A stretch of 64,000 nt of DNA, from positions 122,703-186,702 of the forward strand of contig JAFDZV010000018.1 of assembly GCA_018266795.1 (NCBI GenBank). The letters are read 5' to 3'. Made by a program: the position numbers and the translations under genes. Numbering within the stretch: the first letter of the stretch is position 1; each line of letters starts with the position of its first letter. The DNA comes from Bacteroidota bacterium. GTDB lineage: Bacteria; Bacteroidota; Ignavibacteria; OLB7. This document shows, in pieces, positions 17,697 through 25,897 of this stretch. The notes beneath the pieces are model-generated. The model saw only the letters and a list, made by a program, of their open reading frames with translations, was not told where the DNA came from and ran no database searches.

Positions 17697-18596
17697 TCAG
17701 AACAACTTCCCGGCATATGCAACGCCGAACGAAAGGTCGATGCTGTTGGATGCCTTCACGCCATATGGCGTGGCAAGCGCATCCACGTTCACCTGAATTC
17801 CCTTGTAGACATCCACGATGACGCCACCGCCGAGCTTGATATAGCGCTGAGTCTCCGGTGGATGTTCAACATCGAAGTCGTTGTTGTCCGTACGTGTCGA
17901 GAAGAGGAAGCGTGCCACGCCGTGCAGCAGCACGCGGTCGAAGAGTGTGTAGCCGGCCTCCATGTCGGAGAAGACCTCGTTCGAATAGTTGGGGTCGAAC
18001 GTTCCCTGCGGGTCCTGCTTCTTCGAGAGGAAGATGGAGGGGCGCAGCCGGAATCCCAGTGATGCCGTGGCATAGGCCGGAGCCGGATAGAACGAGATGC
18101 CGTAGTTGCCGGCAAGCTCGATGTTGAGATTCCCCGAGCCGAGCGGTGGCGTCAGGTCGCGCGTATATCCCGTTGGAATTGCGAGACCCAGTGTGGCGGA
18201 GACAACCTGCTGAGTGAACGAGGCGAGAAGATACCGTGCCGAGAGACCCACATCACCAAGACCCTGCACCTGCTTCCGCTCTGCCGGCGACGTTATGATC
18301 ACACGTTTCATCGTGGTGCTTCCGATCAACGTGAGATCCTTCGTAAGACCGTATTCGATATAGAGCGAGAGCTCTCTGTCCACGATCGGATAATCGCGAA
18401 CCGTGAACGGAGGATTATCCGTCGGGTACTTCAGTGCGCCATCGAACTTGTAGACGGTGTTCGCGGAGGAGGCGTTGTAGGAGAGTTTGGCGTAGACCTT
18501 GCCGAGATCCTGCACCCATCCACCGGCAGAGGCCTGTGAATATGCAGCCATGATCAGAACCAGGATTGCCGGAAGTCGCTGGATTCGCGGTTGCAT
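17697..18596 (-). CDS. Outer-membrane beta-barrel (transporter-like) protein in the sulfite-oxidase operon
   Basis: 299 residues, starting at the Met of M-Q-P-R-I-Q-R (18596), which opens a signal peptide ending Q-A-S-A; upstream in-frame residues do not look coding. The mature part is made of alternating strands (for example E-L-S-L-Y-I-E-Y-G-L-T-K-D-L-T-L) and ends in A-Y-A-G-K-L-F with terminal Phe. This resembles the phenol-degradation meta-pathway/outer-membrane transporter family of barrels. It leads the operon, 89 bases before the Tat enzyme. It may let sulfite or an organosulfur compound cross the outer membrane, but that is inferred only from position. A 15-bp inverted repeat lies 38 bases upstream. 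Confidence 0.65.
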   Translation of the reverse strand: MQPRIQRLPAILVLIMAAYSQASAGGWVQDLGKVYAKLSYNASSANTVYKFDGALKYPTDNPPFTVRDYPIVDRELSLYIEYGLTKDLTLIGSTTMKRVIITSPAERKQVQGLGDVGLSARYLLASFTQQVVSATLGLAIPTGYTRDLTPPLGSGNLNIELAGNYGISFYPAPAYATASLGFRLRPSIFLSKKQDPQGTFDPNYSNEVFSDMEAGYTLFDRVLLHGVARFLFSTRTDNNDFDVEHPPETQRYIKLGGGVIVDVYKGIQVNVDALATPYGVKASNSIDLSFGVAYAGKLF

Positions 18597-18633
18597 GGGC
18601 GCTTCGAATCTGTTGTGCACTGGGGACCGAACG

Positions 18634-18648
18634 GTTGATCGGATCAAC
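18634..18648. promoter_or_regulatory. Perfect 7-1-7 inverted repeat upstream of the barrel/sulfite-oxidase operon
   Basis: GTTGATC (18634-18640), G, GATCAAC (18642-18648), centred 45 bases before the operon's start codon. Half-sites read TTGAT and ATCAA as in FNR/CRP-family boxes, but the spacer is 3 bases, not 4, so assignment to FNR is doubtful. Confidence 0.45.
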
Positions 18649-18974
18649 ACGCGGCGGGGGGTAAAAGTTTCGTGTTTCGACAATTAATCTGCGAAAAGAA
18701 GGTGATGTGCCCAAGCTCTTATCTCATGGTGCGGGCAAATCCACAGATCGTGATGTGTGAAACGGCGCGGTCTGCATTCCCCGATCAGGCATGCGTACAG
18801 TCGGTTGAACGCATCGCTGCGCTGCCAACGCAAACGCCCTGCGGATGCTGCGCACAATGGCGCCGGCATGCAGGGCGTTGTTGCTATCCAAATCGACTCA
18901 GTCCGTTCAGACTTCGATTGCTCCCGGGCGCGCTTCGTTCCTGTGAGCCAAGCGGCGCCGTATGAGGGGAACGT
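18649..18974. other. Gap between the sulfite-oxidase operon and the Spt fusion gene
   Basis: No gene is seen. The gap contains the hairpin at 18834-18878 and the upstream promoter region of the barrel gene (AT-rich around 18660-18720). Confidence 0.5.
18834..18878 (-). terminator. Hairpin after the Spt-GNAT gene
   Basis: ACGCCCTGC (18834-18842) pairs with GCAGGGCGT (18870-18878). It lies about 97 bases beyond the stop of the minus-strand gene and is followed there by TTTGCG. Confidence 0.45.
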
Positions 18975-21359
18975 CTAGACGAGCGGCTTCTCGAACACGC
19001 GATATCGCTTGTACGGCGTGGCGTTCATCATTTCTGCAGCTCGCGTCATCATGACATTGTCCTCGAGTACCCATGAGGCCTCGCCGCGCGTCATCCCCTT
19101 CCTTCTCGCACGCTCCATGATCTCGCGATACAGCAGGGCATCGATGCCCTTCCCCTGGTGCTCCGGGAGCACGCCGAGGATAATGATGCGGCACTGCGTG
19201 ATCTGCTTCTTCTTCGTCATGAGGTTCATTATCGCCGTCGGCAGGTTCTTTGCGCCCGGTGGTATCGCGGAGCCGGCCTTGAACGCCTGGTTGATGTCAG
19301 GAACCGCAAGTGCAAACCCAACCGTCTGCCCGTCGCGCTCGGCGAAGAGAACGAGATCGGCGTCGATCACCTGCTTCAACTCGTACGCCATCATGTTCAT
19401 CTCTTCGTCGGTCATCGGAACGAATCCCCAGTTCGGCTGCCACGCCTTGTTGTAGATCGTCTTGATCCGATCCACTTCTTCATCGAAGCGCTTCATGTTC
19501 AGGCTGCGCACTGTTGCCGCGCCGCGCTGCTTCAACAGGCCGGTAACCCGCTCCAGCCTGTCGGTAAGGCAGGCTGGGTACTCCACCATCCATGCAAGCA
19601 TGTCCTTTGCCTTGGCGAACCCGGCATTCTCCATGAGCTGCGGATAGTAGGCCTTGTTGTAGGGCATCTGCATCACGGCCGGCGAGTCGAATCCATCAAC
19701 CAGCATTCCCACTTCGTCGTTGATCGACGGCGAGATCGGTCCGCGGATCGACGTCATTCCCTGCTCGCGCAGCCAGGCTGATGCGGCATTCACGAGCTCG
19801 TTGGCTACGTCCTGGTCGTTTACCGATTCGAAGAAGCCGAAGAAGCCCACCTTGTCGTTGTGCACCGCGTTGTGCGCATCGTTCACGATGGCGGCGATGC
19901 GCCCAACCACCTGGCCCTTTCGTTCGGCTACGAAGAGATGCAGCCGTGCATGCTTGTAGAACGGGTTCTTCTCCGTATCGATCAACCGCATGCGGTCCAT
20001 CTCCAGCGGCGGCACCCAGTTCGGATCGTCCTTGTGCAGGCCCCACACCATACGGATGAACTCCAGGCGCTCCTTCCGGCTGGAGAGCGTGCGGATTGTG
20101 ACCGTTCCGCTTGTGGGAAGCGGCTCCGATGCGGACTGCTCCGCAGCCGTGGCCGGCGTCTCCTTCTCCAGCAGCCCCATCTCGGTTCCGATGTCCTCGA
20201 AGAGTTCGAGGATCCGATCCAGCTGATGCTTCTCGTGCGTCGCCATCACGGAGGTGCGCATCATCTGCATGCCCGGCATAACGCCCGGCGAGATGAATGC
20301 GTTCACGAATACGCCGGCGTCAAATAGTCTGCGCCAGAAGATGAACGTGAGCGTATCGTCACCGATGATAACCGGTATCACGCCGGTGATGCCGTCGATG
20401 ATCTTGAAGCCGCTGGCAAGGAACCCCTGGCGCATGTAGTTGGCATTATCGGCAAGGCGCTGCAGCAGTTCCGGTTCGGACCGCATGATGCGCAGCGCGG
20501 CCAGTGCGGCTGCAACGGATGCGGGTGTGGGAGAGGCGGAGAAGATCAGTGCCGGTGACGTATGCTTGATGTAGTTGATCACGCGCTCCTCGCCAACCAC
20601 CCAGCCGCCGAGCGAGGCGAGCGACTTGGAAAACGTTCCCATCGTGAGATCGGTCTGGTCCTCCAGGCCGAAGTAGCTGGCGGTGCCGCGGCCTCCCTTG
20701 CCGATGACGCCGAGTGCATGCGCGTCATCAACCATGATGCGCGAGCCGTACTTCTTCGCCAGTTCGTTCATTCTCGGGAGTTCACAGATCGTCCCCGTGG
20801 TGCTGAAGACGCCATCGGTGACGATCAGTTTGCCCGATCCCTCCGGAAGGCGTGCAAGCTGGCGCTCCAGGTCATCCATGTCGTTGTGCTTGTAGCGGAC
20901 CACCTCGCCGAAGGCCCCCTTGGCCATCAGGTTGCCCGCTACGATACAGGCATGGTTGTCTCTGTCGGAGATAACATAGTCGCCGCGATTGACAAGTGTC
21001 GGGATCACCCCCTGCGCAGTCTGATAGCCGGTGGAGAAGAGAAGACAGGCCTCCTTTCCCATGAAGTCCGCAAGCTCCGCCTCGAGTTCCTCATGGAGGC
21101 GAACAGTGCCTGTGAGATAGCGCGAGCCCGAGCAGCCTGTGCCGAACTGTTCGGTGGCCTTGATGGCGGCCTCCTTTACACGCGGATCCGCGGTAAGGCC
21201 CAGGTAGTTGTTGGAGCCGGCCATGATGATGTCCCGCCCCTCGATCCTGACAACAGGACCTTCGTTCTCCTCGATCGCTCTGAAGTAGGGATAGTATCCC
21301 GCTTCCTTCACGTCGTCGGCGCGGGTAAACTCACGACACTTCTGGAAGATGTCAGCCAA
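18975..21359 (-). CDS. spt: Serine palmitoyltransferase fused to a GNAT-like (ceramide-synthase-like) domain
   Basis: 794 residues. The start is TTG at 21359, preceded by AGGAGAAG eight bases away; it gives [11 protein letters not shown], the conserved N-terminus of Bacteroidota Spt. Residues 1-395 are an alpha-oxoamine synthase: PLP lysine K245 in [13 protein letters not shown] (210-214), G-T-G-C-S-G-S-R (73-80). It condenses serine with an acyl-CoA or acyl-ACP to 3-ketosphinganine. A linker (about 399-418) leads to a ~375-residue domain with [29 protein letters not shown] and a late [10 protein letters not shown] acyl-CoA loop. That is a GNAT-family region like those encoded near bacterial spt genes, where a GNAT protein (bCerS) N-acylates the base. 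One polypeptide could therefore perform two steps of ceramide synthesis; the second activity is inferred. Confidence 0.85.
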   Translation of the reverse strand: MADIFQKCREFTRADDVKEAGYYPYFRAIEENEGPVVRIEGRDIIMAGSNNYLGLTADPRVKEAAIKATEQFGTGCSGSRYLTGTVRLHEELEAELADFMGKEACLLFSTGYQTAQGVIPTLVNRGDYVISDRDNHACIVAGNLMAKGAFGEVVRYKHNDMDDLERQLARLPEGSGKLIVTDGVFSTTGTICELPRMNELAKKYGSRIMVDDAHALGVIGKGGRGTASYFGLEDQTDLTMGTFSKSLASLGGWVVGEERVINYIKHTSPALIFSASPTPASVAAALAALRIMRSEPELLQRLADNANYMRQGFLASGFKIIDGITGVIPVIIGDDTLTFIFWRRLFDAGVFVNAFISPGVMPGMQMMRTSVMATHEKHQLDRILELFEDIGTEMGLLEKETPATAAEQSASEPLPTSGTVTIRTLSSRKERLEFIRMVWGLHKDDPNWVPPLEMDRMRLIDTEKNPFYKHARLHLFVAERKGQVVGRIAAIVNDAHNAVHNDKVGFFGFFESVNDQDVANELVNAASAWLREQGMTSIRGPISPSINDEVGMLVDGFDSPAVMQMPYNKAYYPQLMENAGFAKAKDMLAWMVEYPACLTDRLERVTGLLKQRGAATVRSLNMKRFDEEVDRIKTIYNKAWQPNWGFVPMTDEEMNMMAYELKQVIDADLVLFAERDGQTVGFALAVPDINQAFKAGSAIPPGAKNLPTAIMNLMTKKKQITQCRIIILGVLPEHQGKGIDALLYREIMERARRKGMTRGEASWVLEDNVMMTRAAEMMNATPYKRYRVFEKPLV

Positions 21360-21751
21360 TGATTCTTCTCCTGATGTTGGCTACTGTTTCTGCCTGAACC
21401 AGCCATTGCCTTCCGGAGCCATACCGCCTTTCAGGGACGGGACATGGCCATAATGAACCATTATACCACGAATGGAATAGCGGTGTTGTTAGATCGTGTG
21501 ACGCAACGACGTGGCTCCGCGCAACTGCCATGCAGTGTTCGGATGGCGATTCGGCGGACTGTTTCGCACACTGGGAACTCGATGGGTTATGACGGTTCCT
21601 ATCAAAACCGGGACGCGCTTCAGTGCCTGCTGGCCTTGCAGCGCCGAATGTTAGGAACCCTACGACGTGCGAACGAAACGAGAGGCTTGTACGGGAGCCC
21701 AATTTATCGTTGCGGCCGTGTGACTTCCAAGTTCGCGGCGCGGTTCGGATC
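21360..21751. other. 392-base gap between kdsB and the Spt fusion
   Basis: No convincing gene. A short hairpin ATAATG/CATTAT (21450-21464) includes, on the minus strand, TATAAT about 100 bases before the spt start, but no -35 or TTG element is well placed, so I do not call a promoter. Confidence 0.5.
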
Positions 21752-22510
21752 TCATGCCGATGCGGCGAGCAATCGCTCCACGACGGCGACATCCTCCGGT
21801 GTGTCCACCGCATGGCCGGTGTAGTTGGTCTCGACGCAGAGGATGGGAATGTCGAGCTCGTACAGGCGCAGCTGCTCCAGCCCCTCGCTGATCTCCAGTT
21901 GGGAAGGGGGGGCGGCAACGAACTGCTCGAGTGCAACATGGCGGTATGCGTAGATGCCGATGTGCACGTAGTACGGATATGCCTTCAGCCACTGTTCAAC
22001 CGGGAGGCTGCGAGCATGCGGAATGGGGCTGCGCGAAAAGTAGAGCGGGCGGAGATCCGATGTGAGCGCCACCTTCACAATGTTCGGTGACAGGAGATGC
22101 TCTGTGGTGGTGATTCGGCGAACCGGTGTTGCGCAGCCATAGTGGGACGTCTGAAGCGTCTCCACCAGCGTGTCCAGCAATTCCGGCGGGAGCATCGGCT
22201 CATCTCCCTGCACGTTGATCACAATGCCTCCGCCGCCGACAAGCCGCGCGGCCTCGGCAACACGATCGGTGCCCGAAGCATGCTTCGTCGAGGTGAGCAC
22301 TGCATTGCCGCCGAACTCCTCCACATGACGCAGGATACGCTCGTCATCTGTTGCCACTACAATACGGTCGATGCGCTGCGCCTTCTGCACCTGCTCGTAA
22401 ACCCGGCGGATCATGCTGCGCCCGGCAATCTCCGCGAGCGGTTTGCCGGGGAATCGCGTGGAGGCATGGCGCGCAGGAATGACGGCGACTACGTCCTCGG
22501 TATCATTCAT
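21752..22510 (-). CDS. kdsB: 3-deoxy-manno-octulosonate cytidylyltransferase KdsB
   Basis: 252 residues from the ATG at 22510 (an in-frame TTG at 22522 would add M-N-P-P). It activates Kdo with CTP to CMP-Kdo for lipid A-core synthesis in the cytoplasm. Signatures seen: V-I-P-A-R-H-A-S-T-R-F-P-G-K-P-L near the start (nucleotide-binding loop), V-A-T-D-D-E-R-I, T-S-x-x-H-A-S-G-T-D-R-V-A-E-A, N-V-Q-G-D-E-P-M-L-P, and H-I-G-I-Y-A-Y-R with the following L-E-x-x-E-x-L-E-Q-L-R. The length is typical. This shows the organism makes Kdo-containing LPS. The intergenic stretch toward gatC (22523-22775) has a GC-rich imperfect hairpin around 22650-22686 but no gene. Confidence 0.93.
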   Translation of the reverse strand: MNDTEDVVAVIPARHASTRFPGKPLAEIAGRSMIRRVYEQVQKAQRIDRIVVATDDERILRHVEEFGGNAVLTSTKHASGTDRVAEAARLVGGGGIVINVQGDEPMLPPELLDTLVETLQTSHYGCATPVRRITTTEHLLSPNIVKVALTSDLRPLYFSRSPIPHARSLPVEQWLKAYPYYVHIGIYAYRHVALEQFVAAPPSQLEISEGLEQLRLYELDIPILCVETNYTGHAVDTPEDVAVVERLLAASA

Positions 22511-22775
22511 CGGAGGATTCAAGCGCCCGGCATGCCGGGCGCTGCTGCAAGAGGTATGGATTGAAGCTTCGTGGATCGGGTGTCACCGTACCCAGGTACT
22601 CGAGTGCCGTTCACCGCGATCGAAGCCGGAAGGTTGGTTGCGATGGCCGGTGCGCGCCGGAGAACGGTTGAATGCCGCCGGCGCACGACCGGAGTTCAAT
22701 GCCTGCAACCATTCGCCGCACGAGGGGATGGCTATGCGCCTTGTTCAGGATGGGAAGGCGCATGTGTCCGGAGCT

Positions 22776-23063
22776 TCAACTCTCGCCGAGTACCTTCGGA
22801 ACGGAGAAGAACCCTTCGGTCTTGCGGGGAGCATTGCGAAGTGCCTCCGCCGCAGAAAGCATCGTACCCGGCTCGTCTTCCCGGAGCGTGGAGCCCGCAT
22901 CCAGGAGGCTCTCCATAGGCTCGATTCCATTGGTGTCCGCCTGGTTCAACTGTTCCACATAGGCGACGATCTGATTGAACTGCGCGGTGAAACCTGCAAG
23001 TTCCTCCGCGCTGAACCGAAGCCGTGCCAGTTTTGCGATGTACTCGATCTGCTCCGATGTCAT
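22776..23063 (-). CDS. gatC: Asp-tRNA(Asn)/Glu-tRNA(Gln) amidotransferase subunit C
   Basis: 95 residues, the standard GatC size. Recognisable features are the N-terminal I-E-Y-I-A-K-L-A-R-L-R-F-S-x-E-E helix, F-N-Q-I-V-A-Y-V-E-Q-L, and the D-x-N-G-I-E-P-M-E-S-L and R-E-D-E-P-G-T-M-L segments followed by A-P-R-K-T-E-G-F-F-S-V-P-K-V. GatC stabilises the GatA-GatB interface in the transamidase that makes Gln-tRNA and/or Asn-tRNA. gatA lies 18 kb away in this window (40631-42061) and gatB is not seen, so the genes are dispersed. A promoter-like pair lies at 23086-23119. Confidence 0.92.
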   Translation of the reverse strand: MTSEQIEYIAKLARLRFSAEELAGFTAQFNQIVAYVEQLNQADTNGIEPMESLLDAGSTLREDEPGTMLSAAEALRNAPRKTEGFFSVPKVLGES

Positions 23064-23085
23064 GCAACATGCCTGTTGTATTGGT

Positions 23086-23119
23086 TCAAGATAGTGTCAA
23101 TCTACAACGATTGAGCCAA
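23086..23119 (-). promoter_or_regulatory. Bacteroidota-type promoter for gatC
   Basis: On the minus strand TTG (23119-23117), 23 bases, then TATCTTGA (23093-23086), ending 22 bases before the gatC ATG. It sits directly beyond the tandem terminator repeats, which would insulate gatC from the msrP-like gene. Confidence 0.4.
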
Positions 23120-23183
23120 TTGCGTGCGAGCTGTGATGGTTGAACAGTGAGGGCCTTCGTACATGGGAGGTACCGTGGCGTTC

Positions 23184-23226
23184 AAAAAAAAGAAGCTGCG
23201 CAACTCACCCCTGATTGCACAGCTTC
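23184..23226 (-). terminator. Intrinsic terminator of repeat unit 1
   Basis: On the minus strand the stem (23226-23215 with 23203-23192, one mismatch, 11-base loop) is followed by eight T (23191-23184): a textbook rho-independent terminator. Confidence 0.75.
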
Positions 23227-23330
23227 GAACTTGAAGGCGAAAGGTTGGTGCCTCCGACCTTCGGGAGTGAATACTCGCCGAACGAGTGGATAGTTCCCGT
23301 CGGCGGGAAACTTCTTCGCGGGCCTTCGAA

Positions 23331-23372
23331 AAAGAAAGAAGCCATGCAATTCACCCCTGATTGCACGGCTTC
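23331..23372 (-). terminator. Intrinsic terminator of repeat unit 2
   Basis: Same stem with a compensatory change (23361-23372 with 23338-23349); the T run is interrupted (TTCTTTCTTTTT). Confidence 0.65.
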
Positions 23373-23473
23373 GGAATTGAGGGCCGAGGGTTGGTGCCTC
23401 CGACCTTCGGAAGTGAATACTCGCCGAGCGAACAGATAGTTCCCATCGGTGGGAAACTTCTTTGCGAGCTTCG

Positions 23474-23516
23474 AAAAAAAAGAAGCTGCGCAACTCACCC
23501 CTGATTGCACAGCTTC
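23474..23516 (-). terminator. Intrinsic terminator of repeat unit 3
   Basis: Stem 23505-23516 with 23482-23493, then eight T on the minus strand. This is the first terminator met by transcripts leaving the MsrP-like gene. Confidence 0.75.
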
Positions 23517-23650
23517 GAACTTGAAGGCGAAGGGTTGGTGCCTCAGCGTCTTCGAGAATGAATACTCACCATGGCGCCGGTTTGTTCCCATTCGGATGGG
23601 AAAGGGTGCGGGCACTGATTCCAAACCGGAATGGGGGATTCAGGGGGGAA

Positions 23651-24619
23651 TCAAGGGTACAACGATGCGACAAATTCACCGTAGCCATTGTACGGTCTGG
23701 TATCGACCTGCTGGCCGGTATCGATCAGCCGTTCGCTCGCCTGCGACCAGCGCGGGTGGGGAACCGCGGGATTCACATTGGAGAGGAAGCTGTATTCGTT
23801 GGGGGCGAGATCGTTCCAGAACGTGCGCGGCTGCTCCGCGACCAGCTCGATCCTGACAACAGACTTCGGGCTCTTGTAGCCGTACTTCCATGGTACAACG
23901 ATGCGAATCGGTGCGCCATGCTGCTTCGGGAGCTCGTGGCCGTAGATGCCGGTCACCGCCATCGCGAGCTCGTTCATGGCCTCGGAGATTTGCAGCGCCT
24001 CGTAGTATGGCCACTTGTACCACGTAGCTTCCCGTTGATTGGGAGCTTCATCGGGCTTGAGGAAGGAGATAAAGCGCACGAACCTGGCGGACGAAAGAGG
24101 CTCCGCAAGGCCAAGCACCTTGCTCAGCGGAATGCCGGTCCAGGGAACTGCCATGGCCCATGCTTCCACGCAACGGTGACGGTACAGGCGCTCTTCGAGC
24201 GGTAGTTTCCTCACGAGTTCGTCAACCGTGAGCTTGACCGGCCTGTTCACCAGTCCGGAGATCTCCAGATCCCATGGCCTGGTTTCGAAGCGATCCACCA
24301 ACGTTACCACCTTCTCCTTGATCTCGGAGAACTCGTAGAAGTTGTTGTATCGTGCCGCAACCTTTTCATCGGTGAGCGCACGATCCAGCGTATACTTCGG
24401 ATTGCGCTTCGCCGGATAAAGATCCGGGTTGGGGTTCGGGAGCGATCGGTGCTCACCGGTGCTCATTGATCTATCGGACGGCTTGCAACCGAGTGCCGCA
24501 AACGCAACGGCTCCAAGGCCTGCGGACTGAAGAAAACGCCTGCGGCCGTTGAAGAGATGCTCCGGGGTCGCATCTCTGTCCGGTATCTGCCAGCTCCGAG
24601 GGATGATGATGTTGCTCAT
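23651..24619 (-). CDS. MsrP/YedY-like molybdopterin oxidoreductase with Tat signal
   Basis: 322 residues. The ATG at 24619 has an ideal AAAGGAGGT ten bases upstream. N-terminal N-G-R-R-R-F-L-Q-S-A-G is a twin-arginine export motif. The catalytic domain has R-P-W-x-L-E-I-S-G-L-V, the Mo-ligand cysteine in Y-R-H-R-C-V-E-A-W, then W-T-G-I-P-L, and H-G-A-P-I-R-I-V-V-P-W-K-Y-G-Y-K-S, all as in MsrP, which reduces methionine sulfoxide in periplasmic proteins. The C-terminal N-E-Y-x-F-x-S-N-V-N-P block is also MsrP-like. The haem partner MsrQ is not next to it, so the electron donor is unknown. Its substrate could also be another small sulfoxide or N-oxide. It is followed by the tandem terminator repeats. 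Confidence 0.85.
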   Translation of the reverse strand: MSNIIIPRSWQIPDRDATPEHLFNGRRRFLQSAGLGAVAFAALGCKPSDRSMSTGEHRSLPNPNPDLYPAKRNPKYTLDRALTDEKVAARYNNFYEFSEIKEKVVTLVDRFETRPWDLEISGLVNRPVKLTVDELVRKLPLEERLYRHRCVEAWAMAVPWTGIPLSKVLGLAEPLSSARFVRFISFLKPDEAPNQREATWYKWPYYEALQISEAMNELAMAVTGIYGHELPKQHGAPIRIVVPWKYGYKSPKSVVRIELVAEQPRTFWNDLAPNEYSFLSNVNPAVPHPRWSQASERLIDTGQQVDTRPYNGYGEFVASLYP

Positions 24620-24801
24620 CGCGCGTCGTACCTCCTTTGTTCGCTGTATACCTTTGGCCGGCTCGAATATTCCCTGCATGCAGCCGGCGAAGTCCGTTGG
24701 GCTCCATTGCGTAACTTCGCCGATCATTGCGTGGAGTGCGTCACGATCAACCCAGTCGCAACCAACTCGATGCACTGCGAGCACTCGGAGACATATACGC
24801 C

Positions 24802-25881
24802 ATGAAGTGGTTTCTCGGATTGATCGGGTTTGCAGCGGCCGCAGCGCTTGGCCTCTGGGCGTATGGAGCCTTTGGTGCCAGGAAAGTCATGGTCGCTGCG
24901 CCGGAACGCCGTGAGGCGGTCCGTGCAGTCTATGCCACCGGAGCCGTCAAGGCCGAACAGATAGCTCACATCCGTCCTGAGGTCGGAGGGCAGGTGATGC
25001 AGCTGCCGGTGAAGGAGGGAGAGGAGATCCGAGAGGGAATGCTGGTGATCCAGATTGCCGAGAAGGAGCAGAACGCAGCAGTTGCAGAGCAGGCGTCGCG
25101 CGTGCGCGAAGCATCCGTCGGCGTGGAGGAGGCGCAACAGAACTACGATCGCGAAACGCAGCTGCTTGCCCAGGGAGCAACAACTCAGCAGGCCGTGGAC
25201 AACGCGAAGGCGACACTCGATCGCGCTTCGGCGCTCCTTGCAACTGTACGGGCAACGCTTGCAACGCGTCGCACACTCTCCGGCAGAGGGAAGGTAGTCT
25301 CGCCGATCAGCGGTGTGGTCACGAAGGTCGCTGTTCATGCCGGTGACATCATCCCGCCGAACATGGAAGCCGTCACCATCCTCGACCCGACATCGTTCAA
25401 GATATACGCCAGCATCGACGAGCTGGACATCACGCGCATACGCCCAGGGCAGGAAGCGGTGGTGGCGTTCGACGCCATGCCGCGCATGCGTTTCAAGGCC
25501 CGTGTGGAGCGCATCGTGCCGCAGGCGGACGATGTAACGAAAGCACTGCCGGTAATTCTGAACCTGATGGACATGGTGCCGAACCTCTCCGATGGGCTTA
25601 CGGCTACGGTAAACATCGTGCAGGAGCGGACACCGAATGCGCTCACGATACCGGTGACGGCGTTGCTCAATCACAAGGGAACGAACGATACACTGTTCGT
25701 TGTGACCGACAACAACAGGCTGCAGCGCCGCGCCGTGAAGGTGGGTGTGCGTGGAGAGGATTACGTGGAGATTGTGGACGGTCTTCGCGACGAGGAGCGT
25801 GTTGTGTTGAGTCCCGACCCGTCGTGGAGCAGCGGCACAACCGTGGAGATCGACAGGGAGCGTGCACACGGAAGGAGATAG
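24802..25881 (+). CDS. HlyD/MacA-type periplasmic adaptor of an ABC exporter
   Basis: 359 residues starting at M-K-W-F-L-G-L-I (24802), a single N-terminal membrane anchor. Then come the first lipoyl half (about 50-80, G-G-Q-V-M-Q-L-P-V-K-E-G-E), a coiled-coil hairpin rich in Ala/Glu/Gln (about 85-155), the second lipoyl half (S-P-I-S-G-V-V-T-K-V), a beta-barrel and a membrane-proximal domain (P-V-T-A-L-L-N). This order is that of MacA-like membrane fusion proteins. It overlaps the next gene if that gene's GTG is used. Together with the two permeases and the ATPase it forms a four-gene export unit. The cargo is unknown: macrolide-like compounds, lipids or lipoproteins are all possible. Confidence 0.85.
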   Translation: MKWFLGLIGFAAAAALGLWAYGAFGARKVMVAAPERREAVRAVYATGAVKAEQIAHIRPEVGGQVMQLPVKEGEEIREGMLVIQIAEKEQNAAVAEQASRVREASVGVEEAQQNYDRETQLLAQGATTQQAVDNAKATLDRASALLATVRATLATRRTLSGRGKVVSPISGVVTKVAVHAGDIIPPNMEAVTILDPTSFKIYASIDELDITRIRPGQEAVVAFDAMPRMRFKARVERIVPQADDVTKALPVILNLMDMVPNLSDGLTATVNIVQERTPNALTIPVTALLNHKGTNDTLFVVTDNNRLQRRAVKVGVRGEDYVEIVDGLRDEERVVLSPDPSWSSGTTVEIDRERAHGRR

Positions 25882-25897
25882 CGGAACCTTCAACCGA

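Larger units (their letters stand above)
23181..23604 (-). repeat. Three tandem ~145-bp units with conserved, covarying hairpins
   Basis: Unit starts at 23181, 23325 and 23470 (periods 144 and 145), each opening with TTC and an A-rich run. Every unit has stem 1, GAAGC...GCTTC. It is GAAGCTG/CAGCTTC in units 1 and 3, but GAAGCC/GGCTTC in unit 2, a paired change. Each also has a last stem around an invariant TCGG loop: TTCCCG/CGGGAA (23294-23309), TTCCCA/TGGGAA (23440-23455) and TTCCCAT/ATGGGAA (23585-23602), again compensating changes. A middle stem pairs around CGAAAGGT / ACCTTCG. The pairings, not the bases, are conserved, so structure is selected. Reading on the minus strand, each unit ends in a hairpin plus T run. 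The array fills the gap between the MsrP-like gene and gatC. It could be stacked terminators or tandem small-RNA genes. Open frames across it change frame between units and are not real. Confidence 0.8.

Noticed and set aside
18634..18648. Palindrome considered as a true FNR box.
   Set aside because: Spacer between TTGAT and ATCAA is three bases instead of four; kept only as an unassigned operator candidate.
23181..23604. Tandem repeats considered as a CRISPR array or integron attC sites.
   Set aside because: Period of 145 bases, no short unique spacers, no cas or integrase genes, and no conserved RYYYAAC/GTTRRRY pair.
23182..23624. Overlapping small minus-strand frames of 103 and 139 codons rich in F-F-F across the tandem repeats.
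   Set aside because: The units are 144-145 bases long, so the same repeat is read in different frames; base pairing, not codons, is conserved.
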